DNA of 64,000 nt, taken from Aliiroseovarius crassostreae (GTDB lineage: Bacteria; Pseudomonadota; Alphaproteobacteria; Rhodobacterales; Rhodobacteraceae). Below, piece after piece: positions 17,978 through 26,547 of the stretch. Under the pieces are notes generated by a model. That model made no database searches and had not been told where the DNA came from. It saw nothing but the letters and a program-made list of their open reading frames with translations. Each line of letters opens with the position of its first letter. The first letter of the stretch is position 1. Where the stretch lies: positions 434,001 to 498,000 of the forward strand of contig NZ_LKBA01000004.1 of assembly GCF_001307765.1 (NCBI RefSeq). The letters run 5' to 3'. The position numbers and the translations under genes were made by a program.

Positions 17978-19177
17978 ATGCTGGCAGGCAAACATATCCT
18001 CCTGATCATTGGTGGCGGTATCGCGGCCTTCAAATCGCTGGACCTGATCCGCCGGCTGCGCGAACGCGGTGCGGAGGTGACACCGGTGATCACGCGGGCG
18101 GGACAGGAATTTGTAACCTCGCTGTCGGCCTCGGGCCTGGCCGCGCGCAAGGTCTATACCGAGCTTTTTGACCTGACGGACGAGGCCGAAATGGGCCATA
18201 TCGAACTGTCGCGGGCGGCGGACCTGGTGGTGGTGGCCCCGGCGACGGCGGACCTGCTGGGCAAGATGGCGGGGGGGCTGGCCAATGACCTCGCGTCGAC
18301 GCTTCTGATGGCGACTGACAAGCCCGTTCTGGTGGCCCCCGCGATGAATGTGCGGATGTGGGAACATCCCGCCTGTCAGCGCAATGTAGCGACACTGATC
18401 GGGGATGGGGTGCGGTTTGTCGGCCCCAATGAGGGGCCGATGGCCTGCGGTGAGTTTGGCCCTGGTCGCATGGCGGAACCGCTGGAGATTGTCGCCGCGA
18501 TCGAGGCGGTTCTGAAAGATGGTCCCCTCAAAGGGAAACATGTGCTGGTGACATCCGGCCCCACCCATGAGCCAATTGATCCGGTGCGCTATATCGCCAA
18601 CCGTTCCTCCGGGGCGCAGGGCACCGCCATTGCCAAAGCCCTGTCGGCACTGGGGGCAGAGGTGACCTTTGTCACCGGGCCCGCCGATGTGCCGCCGCCC
18701 GATGGGGTGCGTGTGGTCAGAGTGCAATCTGCGCAGGAGATGCTGGCGGCGGTTGAGGCGGGCCTGCCTGCGGATGCTGCCGTGTTTGCAGCTGCGGTTG
18801 CGGACTGGCGCGTGGCTTCGGCCAGTGACAGCAAGATTAAGAAGGATGGCAAAGGGTCGCTTCCGGTTTTGGAATTTGCGGAAAACCCGGATATCCTCAA
18901 GACGGTGAGCCGGATGGAAACAGGGCGCCCGTCGCTGGTGGTGGGGTTTGCCGCCGAGACGGATGATGTGATTTCCAATGCCACCGCGAAGCATGTGCGC
19001 AAAGGCTGTGACTGGATTGTGGCCAATGATGTCAGCCCGGAGACGGGTATAATGGGCGGGGCGGAAAACGCCGTGACGCTGATTTCCGATACGGGAGCCG
19101 AGGCCTGGCCGCGCATGGGTAAGGATGAGGTTGCCCGCCAGCTGGCACTGCGGATTGCCGAGGCGTTGGCGCAATAG
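17978..19177 (+). CDS. coaBC: Phosphopantothenoylcysteine decarboxylase / phosphopantothenate-cysteine ligase
   Basis: 399 residues, a bifunctional coenzyme A biosynthesis enzyme. The CoaC flavoprotein half starts with ILLIIGGGIAAFKSLDLIRRL and contains the catalytic-His neighbourhood MGHIELSRAAD, the PAMNVRMW motif and the ACGEFGPGRMAEP clamp. The CoaB half begins at about residue 190 with HVLVTSGPTHEPIDPVRYIANRSSG, the CTP-binding region. It is followed by dut, the usual coaBC-dut gene pair in bacteria. Confidence 0.96.
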   Translation: MLAGKHILLIIGGGIAAFKSLDLIRRLRERGAEVTPVITRAGQEFVTSLSASGLAARKVYTELFDLTDEAEMGHIELSRAADLVVVAPATADLLGKMAGGLANDLASTLLMATDKPVLVAPAMNVRMWEHPACQRNVATLIGDGVRFVGPNEGPMACGEFGPGRMAEPLEIVAAIEAVLKDGPLKGKHVLVTSGPTHEPIDPVRYIANRSSGAQGTAIAKALSALGAEVTFVTGPADVPPPDGVRVVRVQSAQEMLAAVEAGLPADAAVFAAAVADWRVASASDSKIKKDGKGSLPVLEFAENPDILKTVSRMETGRPSLVVGFAAETDDVISNATAKHVRKGCDWIVANDVSPETGIMGGAENAVTLISDTGAEAWPRMGKDEVARQLALRIAEALAQ

Positions 19178-19180
19178 AAT

Positions 19181-19220
19181 TCTGGCCTCCGGCGGGGATA
19201 TTTTTGGCAAGAGGAAAAGG
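19181..19220 (-). repeat. Intergenic palindromic repeat, short degenerate copy 4
   Basis: TCTGGCCTCCGGCGGGGATATTTTTGGCAAGAGG carries the (reverse) GGGATATTT-GGCAAGAGG core of the repeat family between coaBC and dut. The large GC palindrome is reduced to GGCCTCCGGC. Confidence 0.5.
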
Positions 19221-19228
19221 GCGCGGAG

Positions 19229-19699
19229 ATGGATCAACCTGTGGTCAGGGTGCTGTGGGAAGACTGGGCGGATCGCACGATTGCGCTTCCCTTTTATGAA
19301 ACCGCTGGGGCGGCGGGGGCAGATATTCGTGCCAATCTGCAACCCGAAGATCGCGCGGAGGGGCTGGTGCTGGCGCCGATGGGGCGGGCCATCATCCCTA
19401 CCGGGGTCCGGGTGGAAATCCCAGTGGGGTATGAGTTGCAGCTGCGCCCGCGTTCGGGGTTGGCCATCAAGCATGGGATTTCCCTGCCCAATACGCCGGG
19501 CACCATTGATTGTGATTATCGCGGCCCGCTTGGGGTGATCTTGATCAATTACGGCGATGTCCCCTTTGTGGTAGCGCATGGCGAACGGATTGCTCAGGCG
19601 GTGATCGCCCCGGTTCTTCAGGCACGCTATCAGGTGGTTGAGGTGCTGAGCGAAACCGACCGTGGTGACGGTGGGTTTGGGTCGACGGGGCGGCATTGA
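19229..19699 (+). CDS. dut: dUTP diphosphatase
   Basis: 156 residues. A trimeric dUTPase that hydrolyses dUTP to dUMP, preventing uracil incorporation and feeding dTMP synthesis. The five motifs are present, including AAGADIRAN (I), [10 protein letters not shown] (II), [20 protein letters not shown] (III), [11 protein letters not shown] (IV) and the C-terminal [10 protein letters not shown] (V) that closes over the active site. Length is normal. It lies 51 bp after coaBC. Confidence 0.97.
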   Translation: MDQPVVRVLWEDWADRTIALPFYETAGAAGADIRANLQPEDRAEGLVLAPMGRAIIPTGVRVEIPVGYELQLRPRSGLAIKHGISLPNTPGTIDCDYRGPLGVILINYGDVPFVVAHGERIAQAVIAPVLQARYQVVEVLSETDRGDGGFGSTGRH

Positions 19700-19748
19700 C
19701 GAAAGCCGGGGTCTGGCGGGCCAGCCAGGCGGAGCAAATGAGGGCAAG

Positions 19749-20777
19749 ATGAGCTGGGTTCTATTCATAGCGGCGCTGATTTGGCTGGGCGGGGCCTATG
19801 GGGGTCTGTCTGTTGCGCGGCGCTGGGTCATGACGGCGCTATTGGCGCTGGTGGTTCTGCTCACCTTTCTGGTTTTGCCGGAGGGCAATATGCTGGTGCG
19901 CGCGCTGGGGGGCAGTTTTACCAGCTGGGCCGTCGGGTTTGGTCTGGTGGCGGTGATCGGTCTTTATGGGGCCGGGGTAAAGTGGTTGAAATCCCGCGCG
20001 CCCGCCGCCCCGGTGGCCGCGCAGGATGGTCCGTTTTCGGATACGGAACTGGACCGCTATGCCCGCCATATTGTGCTGCGCGAAATCGGTGGCCCCGGCC
20101 AGGTTGCGCTGAAAAACGCGCGGGTTCTGGTGGTTGGGGCAGGGGGGCTTGGCTCTCCGATCCTGATGTATCTGGCCGCCGCCGGTGTGGGCACGATCGG
20201 AGTGATCGACGATGACGTGGTGGACAATTCCAACCTGCAGCGACAGGTGGTGCATCGTGATGCGGATATCGGCACGCCCAAGGTCTTTTCAGCTGAACGG
20301 TTCATGCGGGCGCAGAACCCAGCCATTGACGTGTTGCCCTATAATCGCCGCCTGACCGAGGACATCGCCGAAGAGCTGATTGCCGATTTTGATCTGGTGC
20401 TTGAAGGGTCCGATAATTTTGCCACCCGCTACCTTGTCAACAGCACCTGCGCCAAGCTGGGCAAGCCGATGATCGGGGGGGCGCTCAGCCAGTGGGAAGG
20501 GCAGATTTCCCTTTTTGATCCGGCCCGGGAGGCCCCCTGTTATCAATGTATTTTCCCCGAAGCCCCGGCCCCCGGTTTGGCGCCGAACTGTTCGGAAGCG
20601 GGGGTGGTCGGCCCCTTGCCCGGTGTGATCGGGGCGATGATGGCGCTGGAGGCGATCAAGGAAATTGCCGGTGCGGGGGGCGGGCTACGCGGCAAGATGT
20701 TCATCTATGATGCCATGTATGCCGAAACCCGGGTGATCCGCCTGTCGAGGCGCAAGGGCTGTGCGACCTGTGGCTGA
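19749..20777 (+). CDS. ThiF/MoeB-family E1-like adenylyltransferase with N-terminal membrane segments
   Basis: 342 residues. The first 85 residues contain about three hydrophobic segments, unusual for the family. The rest is a MoeB/ThiF/HesA domain: RYARHIVLREIGGPGQ, the nucleotide-binding GAGGLGSPILMYLAAAGVGTIGVID, zinc Cys pairs CYQC and CATC, and the catalytic Cys in APNCSEAGVVGPLPG. Such enzymes adenylate the C-terminal Gly of small sulfur carriers (MoaD, ThiS). Membrane anchoring is seen in the sequence; which carrier it serves is unknown. Its end overlaps the next gene. Confidence 0.85.
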   Translation: MSWVLFIAALIWLGGAYGGLSVARRWVMTALLALVVLLTFLVLPEGNMLVRALGGSFTSWAVGFGLVAVIGLYGAGVKWLKSRAPAAPVAAQDGPFSDTELDRYARHIVLREIGGPGQVALKNARVLVVGAGGLGSPILMYLAAAGVGTIGVIDDDVVDNSNLQRQVVHRDADIGTPKVFSAERFMRAQNPAIDVLPYNRRLTEDIAEELIADFDLVLEGSDNFATRYLVNSTCAKLGKPMIGGALSQWEGQISLFDPAREAPCYQCIFPEAPAPGLAPNCSEAGVVGPLPGVIGAMMALEAIKEIAGAGGGLRGKMFIYDAMYAETRVIRLSRRKGCATCG

Positions 20778-21246
20778 GCTGTCCCTTGCCCCCCTGACCG
20801 AGGAGGATGCGCCAGCCCTGTTCGCCTTCGAGGTGGAAAACCGCGCCTGGTTTGAAGCATGGGTTGGACCGCGCCCGCACACATATTGGGAAGTCACCTC
20901 GCTGGCGCAGGTGATCCGCGCCCAGCTGGTCGGGGATGATGCGATGTTCCTGATCCGGCGCGACGACGAGATCCTTGGCCGGTTGAACCTGACCGCGCGG
21001 GAGGGCGGCGTGGCCCAGCTGGGATACCGGGTCGGAGAACGCCATGTGGGACGGGGTGTGGCCAGCACCGCCGTGGCCCAGGCCCTTGAATGCGCGCGCA
21101 AACTTGGTCTCTGGGCGCTGGAGGCACGTGTGGCGAACGACAATCCTGCCTCTCGTGGTGTTCTGGAGAAAAACGGTTTTCTCGAAACCGGCCAGGCTGA
21201 GTTTGCCGGGCATCAGATGACGCTGTTTCGCCGGGACCTTGATTAA
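20761..21246 (+). CDS. GNAT family N-acetyltransferase (RimJ/RimL-like)
   Basis: 161 residues from a GTG that overlaps the moeB-like stop by 17 bp (a second GTG lies at 20770). The pattern LAPLTEEDAPALFAFEVENRAWFEAWVG, then LGRLNLTAREGGVAQLGYRVGERHVGRGVASTA with the acetyl-CoA-binding RxxGxA loop, and NDNPASRGVLEKNGF, is that of RimJ-like GNATs acting on protein N-termini or small molecules. The substrate is unknown. It is the last gene of the coaBC-dut-moeB cluster. Confidence 0.85.
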   Translation: MRPVAELSLAPLTEEDAPALFAFEVENRAWFEAWVGPRPHTYWEVTSLAQVIRAQLVGDDAMFLIRRDDEILGRLNLTAREGGVAQLGYRVGERHVGRGVASTAVAQALECARKLGLWALEARVANDNPASRGVLEKNGFLETGQAEFAGHQMTLFRRDLD

Positions 21247-21461
21247 AGCGTTTCAGGATAAGCCTGTGACACATGGTTGTTCCCCAACGCTTTGACCCCA
21301 ACATAAGCAGGCCTGCCCGCTTCCATGGGCCTGAGGGGGAAACAGGGGGGCAGGTTGATTCGGGCAAGATAGAAGGCGGGGCATGCCCCCCACTTGCCAA
21401 ACTCATCCGCTTCGCCCTAGGGTCCTTGGGTTACTTTCTTTTACGATCCCGGGGGGATATC

Positions 21462-22253
21462 ATGAAACGTCTTGCAACTGTTGGTGCCATTGCCATGGCG
21501 CTGTTTTCGACCGTATCGATGGCTGCGGACCTGCCTGATCTTGGCGGGAAGACCGTGGTGGTGGTGACCGAAAACGCCTATCCTCCGCTTCAATTTGTGG
21601 ATCCGAATTCCGGCAATGCGATTGGGTGGGAATATGACGCGATGGCGGATATTGCCGAGCGGATCAATATCTCGGTGGAATATGAAAATATCTCGTGGGA
21701 TGCGATGATCCCCGCCGTGTCCGAGGGGCAGTTCGACATGGGCATGACCGGCATCACCATTCGCGAAGACCGCGCCGAGAAGGTGGATTTCTCAGCCCCG
21801 TACCTGCGGTCTGAAATGATGATGATCGTGCGCGCCGATGAAGATCGGTTTACCGATGCCAAGAGCTTTGCCGCAGAGGACGATTTCCTGATGGCCGCCC
21901 AGCCTGGCACCACGCCGTTTTACGTGGGGGTCTATGATGTTCTTGATGGCAACGAGGCCAATCCGCGGATCAAGCTGTTTGAGACCTTCGGGGCAACGGT
22001 TCAGGCGCTGAAGACCGGGGATGTGGATCTGGTCCTGTCCGACAGCACCGCCGCCAATGGGTATGTGGAGGCGTCGAACGGGGGGCTGAAGATCATTGGC
22101 GAGACGCTTGGCACCGAAGATTTCGGTTTCATCTTCCCGAAAGGCTCGGAACTGGTTGCGCCGATGAATGCGGCGATTGCGGCGATGCGTGCGGATGGCA
22201 CGCTTGATGCATTGAATAAGAAGTGGTTCCTCGACTACAAGATCGGCCAATAA
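21462..22253 (+). CDS. Amino-acid ABC transporter, periplasmic substrate-binding protein
   Basis: 263 residues with a cleavable signal ending SMA-AD at about residue 21. The mature protein is a family 3 polar-amino-acid binding protein: [50 protein letters not shown] and the [12 protein letters not shown] hinge. The ligand cannot be told. A terminator-like hairpin separates it from the permease, typical for transporters where the binding protein is made in excess. Confidence 0.9.
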   Translation: MKRLATVGAIAMALFSTVSMAADLPDLGGKTVVVVTENAYPPLQFVDPNSGNAIGWEYDAMADIAERINISVEYENISWDAMIPAVSEGQFDMGMTGITIREDRAEKVDFSAPYLRSEMMMIVRADEDRFTDAKSFAAEDDFLMAAQPGTTPFYVGVYDVLDGNEANPRIKLFETFGATVQALKTGDVDLVLSDSTAANGYVEASNGGLKIIGETLGTEDFGFIFPKGSELVAPMNAAIAAMRADGTLDALNKKWFLDYKIGQ

Positions 22254-22265
22254 ACATGTTTGCGG

Positions 22266-22288
22266 TGGGGGCTTTGGCCCCCATTTTT
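22266..22288 (+). terminator. Intercistronic hairpin between binding protein and permease
   Basis: TGGGGGC (22266-22272) pairs with GCCCCCA (22277-22283) across a TTTG loop and is followed by TTTTT. It sits 12 bp after the binding-protein stop and 17 bp before the permease ATG. Partial termination would raise binding-protein over permease expression. Confidence 0.7.
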
Positions 22289-22304
22289 CCTGAGGTCGAT
22301 CCCC

Positions 22305-23108
22305 ATGGTCCCACCCCCCAAGCCGGATGAAGACTTTCCCTGGTGGCTGGTCTTTGCCGTCGGGCTGGCTGGTCTGTTCCTTTTTTATATCGTCAATGAC
22401 GGGATCTACCTGCAGGTGCTGCGCACCCTCGGCAAAGGGGTGGGGATCACGGTATTCGTCACGCTGGTTGGCTTTGTCTGCGCCAGTGTGATTGGCCTCG
22501 GGCTTGCCGTGGCCAGCATGTCGCGCTTTCAGGTCCTGCGCCAGATCGCCCGGTTTTATATCGAGATCATCCGCGGCATCCCGATCATCGTGCTGCTGCT
22601 TTACGTCGCCTTTGTCTTTGCGCCCGCGCTGGTGGCGCTGCGAAACGGGCTGGGGGACCTGGTGGGGATGGATCCGATCCGCACCCGCGAATTTTCCCTG
22701 CTGTGGCGCGCCATCGTGGCGCTGACCATCGGGTATTCGGCATTTATCGCCGAAGTGTTCCGGGCTGGGCTTCAGGCGGTGGAAATCGGCCAGATCGAAG
22801 CGGCCAAGGCGCTGGGCCTGAATGGCTGGCAAAGGTTTCGCCATATCATCTGGCCTCAGGCCTTTCGCATGATCCTGCCGCCGCTGGGCAATGATTTTGT
22901 GGCCATGGTCAAAGACAGCTCGCTTGTCTCCGTGCTTGGTGTGGCTGACATCACCCAGCTGGGCAAGGTGACGGCGGCCGGAAATTTCCGGTACTTCGAG
23001 ACCTATAACGTGGTGGCCTTTGTCTATCTCCTGATGACGGTAAGCCTGTCGCTGGTGCTGCGCCGGCTGGAAAAGCGGTTGCGGGCGAAGGGCGAGGTGG
23101 ACGCCTAG
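22305..23108 (+). CDS. Amino-acid ABC transporter permease (HisM/GlnP type)
   Basis: 267 residues with about five transmembrane segments. The EAA loop is visible as QIEAAKALGLNGWQRFRHIIWPQAFRMILPP, and the N-terminal half carries the family RGIPIIVLLLYV. It forms the membrane channel for the preceding binding protein. No ATP-binding subunit gene follows; the next gene is a peptidase on the far side of a repeat element. The ATPase must therefore be encoded elsewhere or shared. Confidence 0.9.
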   Translation: MVPPPKPDEDFPWWLVFAVGLAGLFLFYIVNDGIYLQVLRTLGKGVGITVFVTLVGFVCASVIGLGLAVASMSRFQVLRQIARFYIEIIRGIPIIVLLLYVAFVFAPALVALRNGLGDLVGMDPIRTREFSLLWRAIVALTIGYSAFIAEVFRAGLQAVEIGQIEAAKALGLNGWQRFRHIIWPQAFRMILPPLGNDFVAMVKDSSLVSVLGVADITQLGKVTAAGNFRYFETYNVVAFVYLLMTVSLSLVLRRLEKRLRAKGEVDA

Positions 23109-23162
23109 GTCCGACCGTCCAGACCGCCCAGACTGGCCAGACGGGGTCTGGCAAAAAGGGCC

Positions 23163-23226
23163 TGGCAAAAGGGGCGCTGCCCCTCGCCGCCTTGCGGCTC
23201 ACCCCGGGATATTTGTGGCAGGGGAA
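23163..23226 (-). repeat. Intergenic palindromic repeat element, copy 5 (reverse orientation)
   Basis: TGGCAAAAGGGGCGCTGCCCCTCG, then a GCCGCCTTGCGGC hairpin, then CACCCCGGGATATTTGTGGCAGG. It is nearly the exact reverse complement of copy 6, two kilobases away, so copies 5 and 6 flank the M3 peptidase gene as inverted repeats. Confidence 0.75.
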
Positions 23227-23292
23227 TGAGACGGGTGTTTGGGCTGGAAGTTTTGGTCGGCGAGGCATAGCTTTCGGGCAAAGGAGATCCGC

Positions 23293-25311
23293 ATGACCAA
23301 TCCGTTGCTTGAAACCTGGAAAACCCCGCATGGGCTGCCCCCGTTTGATCTGATCGAGGATGCAGATTTTGAGCCCGCCTTTGAGGTCGCCCTCGCTCAG
23401 GCGCGCGCAAATATTGAGGCGATTTCCCAATCCGCGAACCCGCCCAGTTTCGTCAATACGATCGAGGCTCTGGAACGCGCGGAGGAGAAGTTGAACCGGG
23501 TTTTGGGTGTTTTTTATTCCGTGGCCGGGGCGGACAGCACGGACAAGCGCGAGGAACTGATGCGGGTGTTCGGACCGCAGCTTGCGGCTTTCGGCTCGGA
23601 AGTGTCCTCCAACAAGGCGTTGTTTGGCCGCATTGAAGACCTGTGGGCGCGGCGCGAGAGCCTTGGCCTGAACGCCGAACAGATGCGAGTTCTCACATTG
23701 ACCCGGCGTGGTTTCGTCCGGTCCGGTGCGCAGCTTGTGGGGAAAAAGGCAGAGCGGCTCAAGGAAATCATGCAGCGCCTGTCGGTGCTTGGCACCGAAT
23801 TTACCCAAAACCTGTTGGCTGCTGAACGAAGCTGGTTCATGGAACTGGAAGAAGAGGATCTGGTCGGCCTGCCGGATTTCGTTGTGGCGGCGGCGCGGGC
23901 AGCCGGGCAAGAGAAGGGCTGTCAGGGGCCGGTCATCACCACCTCCCGCTCGCTGATCACACCCTTTCTGGCCTTTTCCCCGCGCCGGGACCTGCGAGAA
24001 AAGGCATTTGCCGCCTGGGTGTCGCGCGGCGAAGGAGACGGGTCCGCGGACAATCGGCTGATTGCGCGTGAAACGCTTGCCCTGCGTGAAGAGCGCGCCA
24101 GGCTGCTGGGCTATGACAGTTTTGCCGCGTTCAAGCTGGAAACCGAAATGGCCGGTGGCCCGGTGGCGGTGCGGGACATGCTGATGGCGGTCTGGGAGCC
24201 GGCCCGGGCGGCCGCACTCGAAGATCAGGACGTCTTGACTGAACGCTTGCGGGCGGATGGGATCAATGGGCCGCTTGAAGCGTGGGACTGGCATTATTAT
24301 TCCGAGGCCCGCCGCCGTGAAGAGCATGATCTGGACGAGGCAGAGCTGAAATCCTATTTCCAGCTCGAGCGTATGATCGAGGCGACATTTGACTGTGCCA
24401 ACCGGCTGTTCGGACTTGAATTTGCCGCAATGGACGCGCCGCTTTACCACCCAGATGCCCGCGCGTGGGAGGTGACGCGGGATGGGCGCCTGATGGCGGT
24501 GTTCGTCGCGGATTACTTCGCGCGCGGATCAAAGCGTTCGGGCGCGTGGTGTGGCGCGATGCGCAGTCAGCAGAAGCTTGCCGGGGATATTCGCCCGATC
24601 GTGACCAATGTCTGCAATTTCGCAAAACCCGCCGAAGGGCAGCCCGCGCTGCTTAGCTGGGATGATGCGCGCACCCTGTTTCATGAATTTGGCCATGCGC
24701 TGCATCATATCCTGTCGGATGTGACCTATGAAAGCGTGTCGGGCACCTCGGTGGCGCGCGATTTCGTGGAACTGCCCAGCCAGCTTTTTGAACACTGGCT
24801 GGAGGTGCCCGAGGTGCTGGAACGCTTTGCGACCCACGCGCAAACAGGTGAGGTGATGCCCGCCGACCTGCTCAAACGTCTGTTGGCTGCCAGCAGTTAT
24901 AATACCGGTTTCCAGACGGTCGAATATACGGCATCCGCATTGGTGGATCTCGATTTCCATGATGGGGCTGCTCCCGAGGATCCGATGGCCGCCCAGGCCG
25001 CGACGCTGGCCCGGATCGGCATGCCTGAAGCGATCCGAATGCGCCACGCGACCCCCCATTTTGCCCATGTCTTCGCCGGGGACGGCTACAGCTCGGGCTA
25101 TTACAGCTATATGTGGTCCGAGGTGATGGATGCGGATGCGTTTGCAGCGTTCAAGGAGGCAGGTGGCGCGTTTGATGCCGCGACCGCTGAAAGGCTCGAG
25201 ACCCATATCCTGTCCCGAGGAGGGGCTGTTGATGCCAAGGAACTCTACCTTGCTTTCCGGGGAAAAATGCCGGGGGTCGAGGCGCTGTTGAAAGGGCGCG
25301 GCCTGGTTTGA
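23293..25311 (+). CDS. M3 family oligopeptidase (OpdA/Dcp-like zinc metallopeptidase)
   Basis: 672 residues. The zinc site HEFGH is at 464-468, within TLFHEFGHALHHILSD, and the substrate-binding Tyr/Gly region appears later as GDGYSSGYYSYMWSEVMDAD. The N-terminal half is the helical lid. No signal peptide is seen, so it is a cytoplasmic oligopeptidase that degrades short peptides. AAGGAG precedes the ATG at 23293; an in-frame start at 23239 lacks one. Inverted repeat elements lie on both sides of the gene. Confidence 0.92.
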   Translation: MTNPLLETWKTPHGLPPFDLIEDADFEPAFEVALAQARANIEAISQSANPPSFVNTIEALERAEEKLNRVLGVFYSVAGADSTDKREELMRVFGPQLAAFGSEVSSNKALFGRIEDLWARRESLGLNAEQMRVLTLTRRGFVRSGAQLVGKKAERLKEIMQRLSVLGTEFTQNLLAAERSWFMELEEEDLVGLPDFVVAAARAAGQEKGCQGPVITTSRSLITPFLAFSPRRDLREKAFAAWVSRGEGDGSADNRLIARETLALREERARLLGYDSFAAFKLETEMAGGPVAVRDMLMAVWEPARAAALEDQDVLTERLRADGINGPLEAWDWHYYSEARRREEHDLDEAELKSYFQLERMIEATFDCANRLFGLEFAAMDAPLYHPDARAWEVTRDGRLMAVFVADYFARGSKRSGAWCGAMRSQQKLAGDIRPIVTNVCNFAKPAEGQPALLSWDDARTLFHEFGHALHHILSDVTYESVSGTSVARDFVELPSQLFEHWLEVPEVLERFATHAQTGEVMPADLLKRLLAASSYNTGFQTVEYTASALVDLDFHDGAAPEDPMAAQAATLARIGMPEAIRMRHATPHFAHVFAGDGYSSGYYSYMWSEVMDADAFAAFKEAGGAFDAATAERLETHILSRGGAVDAKELYLAFRGKMPGVEALLKGRGLV

Positions 25312-25365
25312 GACGGATTTGAGGCCAGATTGAAACGCACCTGAATTTGCGTGTCGACCGCTCAT

Positions 25366-25423
25366 TTTCTGGTCATAAATATCCCGGGGTGAGCCGCAAG
25401 GCGGCGAGGGGCAGCGCCCCTGC
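25366..25423 (+). repeat. Intergenic palindromic repeat element, copy 6
   Basis: TGGTCATAAATATCCCGGGGTGAG, then a GCCGCAAGGCGGC hairpin, then GAGGGGCAGCGCCCCTG. It is forward-oriented, after the M3 peptidase and before the convergent CDF gene. The remaining 150 bp to the CDF stop hold nothing recognisable. Confidence 0.75.
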
Positions 25424-25570
25424 CGAGCGGTGCGAGGCTTCATCCGTTTCGCGACAAACCTGTCTCAGGTTCAAACCGAAATTCTGGAGCCCAAGCCAGT
25501 TGGGGCGGGGCGTTCAGTTGGACGCAAGGCGTAAGGACACGGAAACCCGCCGCTACGCCCCCTTTTCCGG

Positions 25571-26488
25571 TCAGCGGTGGGGACCGCGAGACGGATCCTC
25601 CGGGTGTGGTTGCACCCCCACCGGGTCTTTGTGCAGCATCACGTCGCTCATCGGATAGGCGCGCAGGATCGCGCGGCGCAGGCTGGCACCAATTGCATGG
25701 GCCTCGTCCAGCGACTGCGCCCCGTCCAGTTCGATATGCATATTGACGAAAACCACCGATCCGGAGCGGCGTGTTTTCAGGTCGTGATAGCCGTGAATGC
25801 CGGGATGCGTGCGGGCAATCTCTTCAATCCCGCGCACCATGTCATCAGGCGCTGCCCGGTCCATCAACCCGTCCCAGGCGGTTTTGAAAATACGAACTGC
25901 CCCCACGGCCAGCAACAGGGCTGCGCCGATTGCGACCACGCTGTCGATGCTTTCCATGCCGAACAGCTGGGCCGCCCAAAGCGACAGGATCGCACCGATA
26001 TTGGGGATAAGGTCGCCAAGGTAATGCAGGCTGTCGGCCTTGACCACGGCAGAGCCCGTGCGCGCCGCCACATGTCGTTGCCACAGGACCAGGGCGAGGG
26101 TCAGCGCAATTGAAATCCCCATCACCACCATGCCTTTGTGAAAGGCAAGGATCGGCGCAGGTTCATTTGAAATCAACCGGGCCACCGCTGCCCAGGCAAT
26201 CACCCCGGCTGAGACGAGAATGAACAGGGATTGACCAAGGGCCGCCAGATCCTCGGCCGCCGTATGGCCAAATGTGTGATCTTCATCCGCCGGGCGGGCC
26301 GCATACCAGATCGCGGCCAATGCCCCCAGTGACACCATCAGATCCATCGCCGAATCCGCCAGTGATGCGGCCACGGACAGGGCGTTGGTCTCTCCCAGCG
26401 CCCAGAGTTTCAGCGCCACCAGGGTGATGGCGACCGTGCTCGATGCGAGCCCTGCGGAAAGGTTCATGCGGGTGCTGTGCGTGTCCAT
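25571..26488 (-). CDS. Cation diffusion facilitator transporter (FieF/ZitB-like)
   Basis: 305 residues. Six transmembrane segments come first; TM2 carries SLADSAMD (the DxxxD metal site) and TM5 SIDSVVAIGAA. The loop DEDHTFGHTAAEDLAALGQ is the family HPYGH-like region. A cytoplasmic C-terminal domain follows, with HPGIHGYHDLKTRRSG and VFVNMHIELD. It exports divalent metals (Zn, Fe, Mn or Cd) against protons. The particular metal cannot be assigned. There is no adjacent regulator. Confidence 0.9.
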   Translation of the reverse strand: MDTHSTRMNLSAGLASSTVAITLVALKLWALGETNALSVAASLADSAMDLMVSLGALAAIWYAARPADEDHTFGHTAAEDLAALGQSLFILVSAGVIAWAAVARLISNEPAPILAFHKGMVVMGISIALTLALVLWQRHVAARTGSAVVKADSLHYLGDLIPNIGAILSLWAAQLFGMESIDSVVAIGAALLLAVGAVRIFKTAWDGLMDRAAPDDMVRGIEEIARTHPGIHGYHDLKTRRSGSVVFVNMHIELDGAQSLDEAHAIGASLRRAILRAYPMSDVMLHKDPVGVQPHPEDPSRGPHR

Positions 26489-26547
26489 GCCTTTGGGCTA
26501 CCGCGTCAGTTAAATGGTTGCAACCTTGTGCTGAGCGGCAGGCGGGA

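Noticed and set aside
17939-19768. 609-codon minus-strand frame across coaBC and dut
   Set aside because: It is antisense to two clear conserved genes and is rich in His/Arg/Pro, typical of a shadow frame.
21360-21400. GGCGGGGCATGCCCCCCACTTGCC as another copy of the host repeat
   Set aside because: It has a GC palindrome but lacks the AAATATCCC core shared by the other copies.
21792-23168. 458-codon minus-strand frame opposite the ABC transporter genes
   Set aside because: Antisense shadow of well-supported genes, with low-complexity composition.
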